A stretch of DNA of 64,000 nt. Source: JANNPJ01 sp965200525 (lineage in GTDB: Bacteria > Actinomycetota > Actinomycetes > Actinomycetales > Kineosporiaceae). A program made the position numbers and the translations under genes. The DNA is taken from positions 1,302,001 through 1,366,000 of the forward strand of contig OZ241368.1 in assembly GCA_965200525.1 (NCBI GenBank), read 5' to 3'. The notes under the pieces were generated by a model, which saw only the letters and a list, made by a program, of their open reading frames with translations, did not search any database and was not told the DNA's origin. Positions 1 through 8,039 of the stretch are shown here, one piece after another; the stretch's first letter is position 1; each line of letters opens with the position of its first letter.

Positions 1-144
1 CGGGCGGTCGGAGAGCACGGCGCTGACCGTGAACCCGTCGCCCTCGTCGAGCAGGGCCTGCAGCAGGGTGCCGCTGCCGGAGACGACCACCGCGACCCGA
101 GGTGGGGCCGCGGCGCCGGGGGTGGGGCTTTGTTCCTCCGTCAC
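1..144 (-). CDS. purN: phosphoribosylglycinamide formyltransferase, N-terminal part (cut by window edge)
   Basis: Only the first 48 codons are inside the window. PurN transfers a formyl group from 10-formyl-THF to GAR in cytoplasmic purine synthesis. After an acidic, proline-rich leader of about 15 residues the frame reads RVAVVVSGSGTLLQALLDE, the PurN N-terminal strand and phosphate-binding loop (usual form VLVSGSGTNLQALLD). The start is GTG at 144, with a TATCGT hexamer 8 nt upstream and no Shine-Dalgarno, so it may be leaderless. It follows DUF6350 on the same strand and sucCD lies further upstream, matching the sucC-sucD-perM-purN order known from mycobacteria and Streptomyces. The identification rests on the motif plus this synteny. 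Confidence 0.88.
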   Translation of the reverse strand, partial: MTEEQSPTPGAAAPPRVAVVVSGSGTLLQALLDEGDGFTVSAVLSDRP

Positions 145-152
145 GATTGACG

Positions 153-158
153 ACGATA
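153..158 (-). promoter_or_regulatory. putative -10 hexamer for purN (TATCGT)
   Basis: On the minus strand TATCGT sits 8 nt before the GTG start of purN. It fits the TANNNT pattern seen before many starts in this window and would give a leaderless mRNA. No convincing -35 is visible. Confidence 0.4.
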
Positions 159-192
159 GTCACTCAACCGGCCCGGCGTGGGCCACGTGAAC

Positions 193-244
193 TGATCCAT
201 GTACGCGAGCGGGGGTGATCACCCCCGCCGAGGGACATGGATCA
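193..244. terminator. nested inverted repeat between DUF6350 and purN
   Basis: A perfect 20-bp palindrome (209-228, centred on TGATCA) lies inside a perfect 10-bp outer inverted repeat: TGATCCATGT at 193-202 and ACATGGATCA at 235-244. It lies just past the DUF6350 stop, so it could end that transcript or attenuate read-through into purN. There is no T-tract. An operator is also possible. Confidence 0.5.
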
Positions 245-253
245 GTGCGCAGA

Positions 254-1723
254 TCAGTCCAGCGGCAGGATCGACGGGCCGGCCGGAGTGTCCGGCCCGA
301 GCCGGGCGGGCGGCCGGGACGCAGCGGGGGGCCGCGACGCAGCAGGCGGCCGCGACGCAGCGGGTGACCCGAGCGGGGAGGCCGGTCGCGATGAAGCGGG
401 GGGCCGGGGCGAGGTGGGTGGGGGGCCGGGCTCGGGCGGGGCGGCCGTCGGCTCGGGGCCGGCCGAGAGCTGGCGCACCAGCAGGCCCAGGCCGACCGCG
501 ACGAAGGCGCCGAGCCCGACCTCGAGCGCTGCCACGGGACCGAGTTGCCAGACGGTGGGCCCGAACCGGGAGAGCCGGCCCGGGCCGGCCGGGCCGCCGG
601 AGAGCCAGCCGAGCCCGGCCCAGGCCGTGCCGGCCACGACGGCCGTGATCGCGGCGTCCTGCAAGGCGGTCGCGGTCGAGCCGTCGCTCTTGGCCATGAT
701 CAGCCGCCCGGCCAGCACGCCGGCCAGCACCGGCAGGGCGAGCAGGGCCCAGGCCCAGACCGGCGGCGTCCCGGGCGAGGGCAGCGCCCCGAGCAGCGGC
801 ACCGCCGGCAGCGGCCCGAGCCGGACGTGGCCGGGAGTCACCGACGTCCCGGTGCCGACCGCGAACCCGGGGCCGGCCGCGTACGACGCGCACCAGATCA
901 CCACGTTGGGGACGACGATCAGCTGGCCCAGGATCAGCACCAGCCCACCGACCGCCCCGGCCCCGAGGGCCCGGTGCAGCACGAGCACCTCGTGCCGGCC
1001 GGCCCCGAACGCGACCAGGAACAACAGCAGCCCACCGGTGAGCTGGACACCGAGCGCGGCCCCGACCGGTCGGAGGTTGCGCCGGACCGGGAGCGGGAAC
1101 CGCAGCCAGGCGACGGTCCGGCGCAGGCCGGGCAGCACTCCCCCGCCGACCCAGGCCGCGGCCCCGGCGGTCGAGGCCAGCGCGCAGATCAGGGCGGCCC
1201 CGACGAAGGCCTGGGCCACCAGCGGCCGGATGCTGCCGGTGGTGGCCAGCACGCCGACGAGGGTGACCAGCCCGGCGTAAGTCAGGGTCAGGGCGACCAT
1301 GGCCCGGGGCGGCGGCAGCACCGGCCGGTGCCGGCCGATCCCGGCCCGGATCGCGGCCGCGTTCGGGTCCATCGCCCGGGCCAGCCGGACCCCGGCGAAC
1401 CAGCAGGTGACCAGGGGCACGGCCAGCGCGCCGAGCGGCACCAGGCCGACGTGTCCGCCGGGGATCACGATCCCGGCGTGATGGGCGAGCAACCAGAGCC
1501 CGACGCCGACCTGGAGCGCCTGCCCCCAGGGGGCCTGGCTGTACGAGGCGGTGGCCCAGGCCAGCACCACCGGGACCAGAATCACGACCAGGGACGCCGC
1601 CGCCGCCTGCCCCGCGGCCAGCGCTCCGACGATCATCGGCGAGCGTTCCGGACGGCGAGCGCCCGGCCCGCCCCCGGAACCGGGCGTCGCGGGCCGGCCG
1701 GAACGGTCGACAAGAGTGCTCAT
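254..1723 (-). CDS. DUF6350 / PerM-like polytopic membrane protein
   Basis: A 489-residue integral membrane protein. After a cytoplasmic N-terminus of about 30 residues there are roughly ten hydrophobic segments, starting at MIVGALAAGQAAAASLVVIL, and the last ~60 residues are a Pro/Ala/Ser-rich tail. Length, topology and position between sucCD and purN match DUF6350. The mycobacterial member Rv0955 (PerM) is linked to cell division and persistence. No enzymatic motif is visible. The coding density of the tail is low and contains repeated SRPPAA units. The start at 1723 has no clear Shine-Dalgarno. Family assignment is good, function is by homology only. Confidence 0.8.
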   Translation of the reverse strand: MSTLVDRSGRPATPGSGGGPGARRPERSPMIVGALAAGQAAAASLVVILVPVVLAWATASYSQAPWGQALQVGVGLWLLAHHAGIVIPGGHVGLVPLGALAVPLVTCWFAGVRLARAMDPNAAAIRAGIGRHRPVLPPPRAMVALTLTYAGLVTLVGVLATTGSIRPLVAQAFVGAALICALASTAGAAAWVGGGVLPGLRRTVAWLRFPLPVRRNLRPVGAALGVQLTGGLLLFLVAFGAGRHEVLVLHRALGAGAVGGLVLILGQLIVVPNVVIWCASYAAGPGFAVGTGTSVTPGHVRLGPLPAVPLLGALPSPGTPPVWAWALLALPVLAGVLAGRLIMAKSDGSTATALQDAAITAVVAGTAWAGLGWLSGGPAGPGRLSRFGPTVWQLGPVAALEVGLGAFVAVGLGLLVRQLSAGPEPTAAPPEPGPPPTSPRPPASSRPASPLGSPAASRPPAASRPPAASRPPARLGPDTPAGPSILPLD

Positions 1724-1864
1724 TGCTACCCATGCTCGCGTGAATCACCCGCGCGGCGGGGGAGGCTCGCAGGGGCGGTTGTGAATACGCTGGCGCCCAC
1801 CTGCGCGGTGCGCAGTCGACCCCAGTTCAGCCCGGCCGAGTTCAGCCCGGATTCGAGGAGACCG

Positions 1865-2680
1865 ATGTCAGGCGACGACCCCCGGTACGGCCCGCCGGCC
1901 CCGGCCCGGTACGGGCCCGGGCCGCAGCCTGGGCAATACCCCTCGGGTCAGTACGGCGCTGCCCCGGCCGGACCGGGTGGCCCCGGTTCGGGTGGCCCGG
2001 GTTCGGGTGGATCGGGCGGCCCGAGCCGGTCGGGTGATCCGGCCCGGAGCAAGCTGATCGCGATCTTCGTCGGCCTGGGCCTGGTCGGCCTGCTGATCGG
2101 GGTCGGCGCGGCTGAGCTGAGGAAGGGCGGCAACTCGACCACCACGGCGGGCATCGTCAGCCCGGCCGAGACGTCGAGCGGCGCCCCCCAGCAGCCGGTG
2201 GCCAGTACCGGGCCGACGCCGAGCCCGACGCCGTCGCCGACCGCCACGAAACCGCCGAACTACACGCCGATCCCGCAGGACGCCGCCGCCGACAAGGACC
2301 TCGACTTCGGCTTCCTGATCCAGGTGCTGAACGCGGACGGCACGGTGACGCTGCGGTTCGACCGGGCCACGTTCTACACCGGCGCCGACGCGATCAAGCA
2401 CAACAAGGGCAAGGCCCCGGACGACGACTACCTGATCGAGAACACCAACCCGGCCATCCGGAAGTTCACCCTCGACCCGAAGGCGTCGATCATCGCGACC
2501 AGCCGGCTGGCGCCGTCCGCGACCGGGATTCCAGCCCGGACCACCCTGACGGCGGCCCAGTTCGTGCCGAACGCCCAGGCCGCGCTCAAGACCAGTAGCG
2601 GCCCGCTGCCGGTCTGGCTGCGCCACACCAACGGCCTCACCGGCCCGGTGACCGCCCTCCTCGAGCAATACCTCCCCTGA
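1865..2680 (+). CDS. hypothetical single-pass membrane protein with proline-rich N-terminus
   Basis: A 271-residue protein. Residues 1-55 are cytoplasmic and rich in Gly, Pro, Tyr and Ser (GPP/GGPGSGG repeats), followed by one membrane segment (LIAIFVGLGLVGLLIGVGAA). A Ser/Thr/Pro linker leads to an extracellular domain of about 130 residues containing FGFLIQVLNADGTVTLRFDRA and a C-terminal LPVWLRHTNGLTGPVTALL. ATG 1865 is preceded by a good Shine-Dalgarno (GAGGAGA, 1856-1862). It is divergent from DUF6350 and convergent with sucD. I do not recognise the extracellular domain; a cell-envelope role is inferred from topology. Confidence 0.75.
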   Translation: MSGDDPRYGPPAPARYGPGPQPGQYPSGQYGAAPAGPGGPGSGGPGSGGSGGPSRSGDPARSKLIAIFVGLGLVGLLIGVGAAELRKGGNSTTTAGIVSPAETSSGAPQQPVASTGPTPSPTPSPTATKPPNYTPIPQDAAADKDLDFGFLIQVLNADGTVTLRFDRATFYTGADAIKHNKGKAPDDDYLIENTNPAIRKFTLDPKASIIATSRLAPSATGIPARTTLTAAQFVPNAQAALKTSSGPLPVWLRHTNGLTGPVTALLEQYLP

Positions 2681-2750
2681 GGCCCGCCCTGAGGCCCGCC
2701 CTGCCCCGCCCCGAAAGCGGTTGGCCCGGGTTAGCCCCGCCAAAGCGGTC

Positions 2751-2812
2751 AGCCCCGGTCAGCCTCGTGATCGAGCCTTGATCAGGCACAAATCACGAGG
2801 ACAACCGGGGCT
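2751..2812. terminator. hairpin between convergent genes
   Basis: Arms 2751-2771 and 2792-2812 pair at 18 of 21 positions. The 20-nt loop carries a small secondary hairpin (GCCT...AGGC). It sits between the stop codons of the plus-strand membrane protein and minus-strand sucD, so a bidirectional terminator is likely. Confidence 0.65.
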
Positions 2813-2841
2813 AACCAGCCGAGGCCCGAGGGCAACCGGTC

Positions 2842-3729
<888 letters not shown>

Positions 3730-3732
3730 TGT

Positions 3733-4914
3733 TCAGGCCCCCTGGGCTGCGAGCTCGGCAGCGCGGCCGGCCGCGCCGTCCATCGTGTCCACCTGTTCGA
3801 GGCCGGGCAGGGCCGCGTCGGTGAGGATCTGCCGGCCGAGGTCGGCGTTGTTGCCGTCGAGACGGACGACCAGCGGCCGGGTGACCGCCTCGCCGCGCCC
3901 CTCGAGCAGGGCGAAGGCCTGGACGATGCCGTTGGCCACCGCGTCGCAGGCGGTGATCCCGCCGAAGACGTTGACGAACACGCTCTTGACCTGACTGTCG
4001 GAGAGGATGATCTCCAGGCCGTTGGCCATCACCTCGGCGCTGGCGCCACCGCCGATGTCGAGGAAGTTGGCCGGCTTGGTACCACCGAACTCCTCGCCCG
4101 CGTAGGCGACGACGTCCAGGGTGCTCATCACCAGGCCGGCGCCGTTGCCGATGATGCCGACCTCGCCGTCGAGCTTGACGTAGTTGAGGTTCTTGGCCTT
4201 GGCCGCCGCCTCCAGCGGGTCGGCCGCGGCCTCGTCGACCAGGCCCTCGTGGGCCGCGTGCCGGAAGCCGGCGTTCTCGTCGAGCGAGACCTTGCCGTCG
4301 AGCGCCACGATCTGGCCGTCGCCGGTCTTCACCAGCGGGTTGACCTCGACCAGGGTGGCGTCCTCGGCGACGAAGACCGCCCACAGCTTCTTGATGACGT
4401 CGATGATCTGCGGCTTGAGCTCGTCCGCGAAGCCGGCGGCCTCGACGATCTCGGTCGCCTTGGCGTCGTCGATCCCGGTGATCGCGTCGACCGGGATCCG
4501 GGCCAGGGCCTCGGGCCGCTCGACCGCGAGCTCCTCGATCTCCATGCCGCCCTCGCGGGAGGCCATCGCCAGGTAGGTGCGGTTGGCCCGGTCGAGCAGC
4601 ACCGAGAAGTAGTACTCCTCGGCGATGTCGGCGCCCTGGGTGATCATCACCCGGCGGACGGGCAGATCCTTGATGGTGAGGGCGAGGATGTCCTGGGCCC
4701 GCTCACCGGCCTCTTCCGGAGACTTGGCCAGCTTCACGCCACCAGCCTTGCCGCGGCCACCGGCCTTGACCTGGGCCTTCACCACCACGACAGCGCCGCC
4801 GATGGTGCGAGCGGCCTCGACGGCCTGCTCCGGGGTGTCAGCGACGACGGCCTTCAGGACCGGTACGCCGTGAGCTTCGAAAAGATCGCGTGCCTGATAT
4901 TCGAACAGATCCAC
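3733..4914 (-). CDS. sucC: succinate-CoA ligase, beta subunit
   Basis: A 393-residue ATP-grasp subunit that provides nucleotide and succinate binding. It begins MDLFEYQARDLFEAHGVPV, carries the KAQVKAGGRGKAGGV nucleotide loop near residues 46-60 and the FVNVFGGITACD segment that contacts the alpha subunit. The start is GTG 4914, with GAGGA about 8 nt upstream. A possible -10 (TAGTCT) lies at 4951-4956. It is the first gene of sucC-sucD and divergent from the lipase-like gene. Confidence 0.97.
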   Translation of the reverse strand: MDLFEYQARDLFEAHGVPVLKAVVADTPEQAVEAARTIGGAVVVVKAQVKAGGRGKAGGVKLAKSPEEAGERAQDILALTIKDLPVRRVMITQGADIAEEYYFSVLLDRANRTYLAMASREGGMEIEELAVERPEALARIPVDAITGIDDAKATEIVEAAGFADELKPQIIDVIKKLWAVFVAEDATLVEVNPLVKTGDGQIVALDGKVSLDENAGFRHAAHEGLVDEAAADPLEAAAKAKNLNYVKLDGEVGIIGNGAGLVMSTLDVVAYAGEEFGGTKPANFLDIGGGASAEVMANGLEIILSDSQVKSVFVNVFGGITACDAVANGIVQAFALLEGRGEAVTRPLVVRLDGNNADLGRQILTDAALPGLEQVDTMDGAAGRAAELAAQGA

Positions 4915-5166
4915 GGATGGTCCTCAACGACGGGGACAGGTTTTGACTCGAGACTAGTCCGCACCGGCCGGGGCCCTGAACACGCGGGTAGTGCCGCACG
5001 TCACGTACCGCCGTTTTGTCTGAGGGACCGGTCACATCCGGCGGCCGAACCGCCCGGATCGGCCTGGACGAGGCCCCGATCGGCCCGGATCAGCCGTCCG
5101 GCGCCAGGCGAAACCGCCGGTCCTGAGTCAGGATGACCAGGAGGGTCAAGAACGGCGAAGGAGATC
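4915..5166. promoter_or_regulatory. divergent intergenic region, sucC / lipase-like gene
   Basis: This 252-bp gap has no coding signal. It holds the sucC Shine-Dalgarno, a TAGTCT hexamer (4951-4956, minus strand), and a perfect 13-bp palindrome TCCTGAGTCAGGA at 5121-5133, about 34 bp before the plus-strand GTG. The palindrome is a candidate operator for the lipase-like gene. A GAAGGAG Shine-Dalgarno precedes GTG 5167. Confidence 0.5.
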
Positions 5167-6036
5167 GTGGTGGCGACGAAGCCGGCTGAGCAGGGCCTTC
5201 GTCAGGGCGCGCGGAACCTCACGGTCCGGCTGGCCCGGGACGTGCGGGCCCTGGCCACTCCGGCCGGGCTGTACGGCGCGGTGGTGGAGGCGGCCTGGGT
5301 CGCGGCCCACCTGGCCATGTACCCGCTCGGGGTGCGCCGCGAGCGCCCGGCCGGCGCCCCCTACGGCCTCGAGCACCTGACGTTGCGCCAGCGCAGCCTG
5401 CTGATCTCCCGCCCGGAGGCCGCCGGCACCCCGATCCTGCTGGTCCACGGCATGATCGACAACCGGGCGATCTTCACCGTGCTCACCCCGAAACTGCGGG
5501 CCTACGGTTTCGAGCGGGTCAGCTCGCTGAACTACTCCCCGGTCACGAACGACATCCGCAGCGCCGCGGCCGGGCTCGGCGCCGAGGTCGAGCGGCTGGT
5601 CGAGCGGACCGGCTACGAGCGGATCCACATCGTCGGGCACAGCCTGGGCGGCCTGATCGCCCGGTACTACGTGCAGCGACTCGGCGGCGACCAGCGGGTA
5701 CGCACCCTGGTCACGCTGGGCGCTCCACACCACGGCACGCTGGCCGCGCACCTCGTGCCGGTCCGGCTGGGCCGGCAACTGCGGCCCGGCAGCGACCTGT
5801 TCACCGAGCTCGACCGGCCCGCCCCGGGCTGCCGGACCCGGTTCGCCGTCTTCTGGTCGGACATCGACCAACTGGTGGTGCCGCACGACAACGCCGCCCT
5901 GCACCACCCGGACCTGATCGTGCAGAACGAACCGGTGCACGGCGTGGGCCACATGTCGTTGCCGGTCAACCCCCGGATCGCCCAGCAGGTGGCCGAACTG
6001 CTGGGCGAGTCGACCCCCGGAGGCGTGGGAACCTGA
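5167..6036 (+). CDS. alpha/beta hydrolase (lipase/esterase-like)
   Basis: A 289-residue hydrolase. The oxyanion segment is TPILLVHGMIDNRAIF near residue 95, the nucleophile elbow is GHSLGG (HIVGHSLGGLIARYYV), and late residues include an Asp (FWSDIDQLVVP) and His (VHGVGHMSL) able to complete the triad. This resembles secreted-type triacylglycerol lipases, but no clear signal peptide is seen. GTG 5167 follows a good Shine-Dalgarno. The next gene starts 4 nt downstream, so it is probably cotranscribed with the GH3 lipoprotein. The substrate is unknown. Confidence 0.82.
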   Translation: MVATKPAEQGLRQGARNLTVRLARDVRALATPAGLYGAVVEAAWVAAHLAMYPLGVRRERPAGAPYGLEHLTLRQRSLLISRPEAAGTPILLVHGMIDNRAIFTVLTPKLRAYGFERVSSLNYSPVTNDIRSAAAGLGAEVERLVERTGYERIHIVGHSLGGLIARYYVQRLGGDQRVRTLVTLGAPHHGTLAAHLVPVRLGRQLRPGSDLFTELDRPAPGCRTRFAVFWSDIDQLVVPHDNAALHHPDLIVQNEPVHGVGHMSLPVNPRIAQQVAELLGESTPGGVGT

Positions 6037-6040
6037 CGGC

Positions 6041-7339
6041 GTGAGGACCACCCGCCCCCGTCGTCGCTCGCGGCTCGCCCTTCCCGCCGCGCTCGCCGTC
6101 ACCGCGCTGGCTCTGACCGCGGGTTGCCGCTCCACCAGTTCGTCCGGTGCGAGTTCGACCTCGCGGACGAGCGCGGCGAGCGTCACGGCGTCGGCCACCG
6201 AGTCGGGCTCGGCCGGCCCGTCGGGCTCGGCCGGCTCGACCCCGATGCCGTCGACCAGCTCGGCGCCGAGCCCGAGCCCGGCTCCGGGTGAGAGCTGCGT
6301 GCAGCTGGCTTTCGGCGAGCTGAGCGTGAAGGAGCGGGCCGGGCAACTGGTGATGGCCGGCGTCCCGGCCGGTGCCCCCGGCGGCAGCCACGAGCGCTCC
6401 CTGGTTTCGGGCCAGCACCTCGGCGGGGTGTTCCTGGCCGGCCGCAGCAGCAGCTCGCCGGCCACCATCCGCCGCGGGGTGGCCCGGCTGGCGGCCCAGC
6501 GAACCGCTCACACGACGATCTCGCTTCTGGTCGGGGTCGACCAGGAAGGCGGTCAGGTGCAGACCCTGAGCGGCCGGTCGTGGACGACGATCCCGGCCGC
6601 CACCACTCAGGGCCGGTGGAGCTCGGGCACGCTGAGCGCCCGCACCCGGACCTGGGTCGCAGAGCTGAAGCGGGCCGGGGTGACCATGGACCTGGCCCCG
6701 GTGGCCGACACCGTGCCGGCCGGGACCGAGGCCAGGAACCCGCCGATCGGCCGGTACGACCGGCAGTACGGCAGCACCGCCGCCGCGGTGGGCGCCGACG
6801 TCGGCACGGTGACGACGGCGATGCGCGCGGCCGGCGTGATCCCCACGGTCAAGCACTTCCCCGGGCTGGGCCTGGTCCGGTACAACACCGACACCTCGAG
6901 CCGGGCGGTCGACTCCACCACCACCGGGACCAGCTCGTACCTGGCCCCGTTCCAGGCCGGGATCGACGCCGGAGCCGGAGCGGTGATGGTGTCGTCGGCC
7001 CGGTACCCGAAGATCGACAACCACAACCCGGCGGTGTTCTCCCGGCCGGTGATCACCGGACTGCTGCGGGGCCGGATGAACTACCAGGGCGTGGTGATGA
7101 CCGACGACGTCAGCAAGGCGGTGGCGGTCGGCTCGGTGCCGATGGGTCAGCGAGCGACACGGTTCATCGCCGCCGGCGGCGATCTGGTGCTGGCCGTGGT
7201 CACTGCCGACGCCGCCGCCATGACCTCCGCGATCGCGTCGAAAGCGGTCGGCAACAGCGCTTTCCGGGCGCAGGTGAATACGGCGGTGCTGCGCGTGCTG
7301 CGCCTGAAGCAGAGCTCCGGGCTGCTCACCTGCCGCTGA
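6041..7339 (+). CDS. glycoside hydrolase family 3 lipoprotein (NagZ-like beta-N-acetylhexosaminidase)
   Basis: A 432-residue predicted lipoprotein. It has an Arg-rich start, a hydrophobic stretch and a lipobox LTAGC with Cys29, followed by a long Ser/Thr/Pro linker to about residue 85. The GH3 barrel then shows VGVDQEGGQVQTL, KHFPGLG (family motif KHFPGHG) and VVMTDDVSK, which contains the likely nucleophile Asp. NagZ-type enzymes release GlcNAc from peptidoglycan or chitin fragments; surface anchoring suggests wall turnover outside the cell. The His of the usual KHFPGHG is Leu here, so NagZ activity itself is not certain. Confidence 0.82.
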   Translation: MRTTRPRRRSRLALPAALAVTALALTAGCRSTSSSGASSTSRTSAASVTASATESGSAGPSGSAGSTPMPSTSSAPSPSPAPGESCVQLAFGELSVKERAGQLVMAGVPAGAPGGSHERSLVSGQHLGGVFLAGRSSSSPATIRRGVARLAAQRTAHTTISLLVGVDQEGGQVQTLSGRSWTTIPAATTQGRWSSGTLSARTRTWVAELKRAGVTMDLAPVADTVPAGTEARNPPIGRYDRQYGSTAAAVGADVGTVTTAMRAAGVIPTVKHFPGLGLVRYNTDTSSRAVDSTTTGTSSYLAPFQAGIDAGAGAVMVSSARYPKIDNHNPAVFSRPVITGLLRGRMNYQGVVMTDDVSKAVAVGSVPMGQRATRFIAAGGDLVLAVVTADAAAMTSAIASKAVGNSAFRAQVNTAVLRVLRLKQSSGLLTCR

Positions 7340-7750
7340 TCAGGGCCCGGAGTGCCGATGGACGAAGGCCTCGACGAGCCGGCTCTGCTGCTCGGCCGAG
7401 GCCCGGTCGAGCTCGATGGTGTCGCCGTCGATGGTGATCGCGACGCGATGCGAGCCGCCCTGCCGGGCCAGCCAGTCGCGGACCGTGTCGATCAGCGAGG
7501 GCAGCACTCCGCCGGAGGCGCTCAGGGCCAGCAGGAACGCCCCGACCGTGACCGGATCGCCCTTGGCCAGGTCGGGCGCCTCCGGGCCGGGCACCGCCTG
7601 CAGGGTCTCCCAGTCGACGTCGTCGATGTCGGCCCGCAGCCGACGGGTGGCCCGGTCGGCCTCCTCCGGGTCGGCCTCGGGATCGGGTACGGGCACCAGC
7701 AGCACGCTCAGCAGAGCCGGCTCGTCGCTGCTCGTCATGCCTGCGCCCAT
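7340..7750 (-). CDS. EACC1-like protein (effector-associated constant component 1)
   Basis: A 136-residue protein. Its middle and end match what I know of EACC1: GAFLLALSASGGVLPSLI, then DWLARQGGSHRVAITIDGDT, then a C-terminal SAEQQSRLVEAFVHRH. EACC1 has been described as a small constant subunit encoded beside variable effectors (peptidase-like and others) in actinobacterial NTP-dependent conflict systems. Here it stands alone: the GH3 gene converges on its stop (7339/7340 abut) and upstream lies only a galE relic. Starts at 7750 (GGAG nearby) and 7738 are both possible. A TAAGCT hexamer at 7780-7785 could be its -10. Confidence 0.68.
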   Translation of the reverse strand: MGAGMTSSDEPALLSVLLVPVPDPEADPEEADRATRRLRADIDDVDWETLQAVPGPEAPDLAKGDPVTVGAFLLALSASGGVLPSLIDTVRDWLARQGGSHRVAITIDGDTIELDRASAEQQSRLVEAFVHRHSGP

Positions 7751-7779
7751 CCGCTCCGCGGTCCGTTCCGGTCGAACCC

Positions 7780-7785
7780 AGCTTA
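7780..7785 (-). promoter_or_regulatory. putative -10 hexamer for the EACC1-like gene (TAAGCT)
   Basis: This TANNNT hexamer lies about 30 nt before ATG 7750, leaving room for the GGAG Shine-Dalgarno. It suggests the gene has its own promoter. No -35 is recognised. Confidence 0.3.
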
Positions 7786-7822
7786 GGAGACCCGGCGAGC
7801 GAACGGGCCCCCTTTTGGATCA

Positions 7823-8030
7823 CTACGACAACGGCGTCGAGGCCGGCTCGGCCGCCCACCCGCTGCGCAGGATCTCCGCCGGCGACGAATGGGCCGGCTG
7901 CCGGCCCAGCTCGCGGCGGATCCGGCTGCTGTCGGCCATCAGGATGCGTGGCTCCGGCTGGCCCGGGCGGGCTGGTCGAGAGCGTGCAGCTGGTCGAGCG
8001 TGCCGGTGACGTTGACGAATACCCGCACGG
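7823..8030 (-). pseudogene. remnant of a UDP-glucose 4-epimerase (galE)-like gene
   Basis: Two minus-strand fragments in different frames look like pieces of an extended SDR epimerase. The upstream piece reads FVNVTGTLDQLHAL, like the GalE segment NVxGTLxLLEAM. The downstream piece reads PEPRILMADSSRIRRELG and then EILRSGW before a TAG at 7823-7825, like the GalE C-terminus (VADxSRxRRELGW...IVxxAW). About 200 residues of the family are missing between them, so this is an internal deletion plus frameshift relic. It abuts the pcrA stop at 8040. No intact start or full domain survives. Confidence 0.6.
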
Positions 8031-8039
8031 CCCGGCGTC

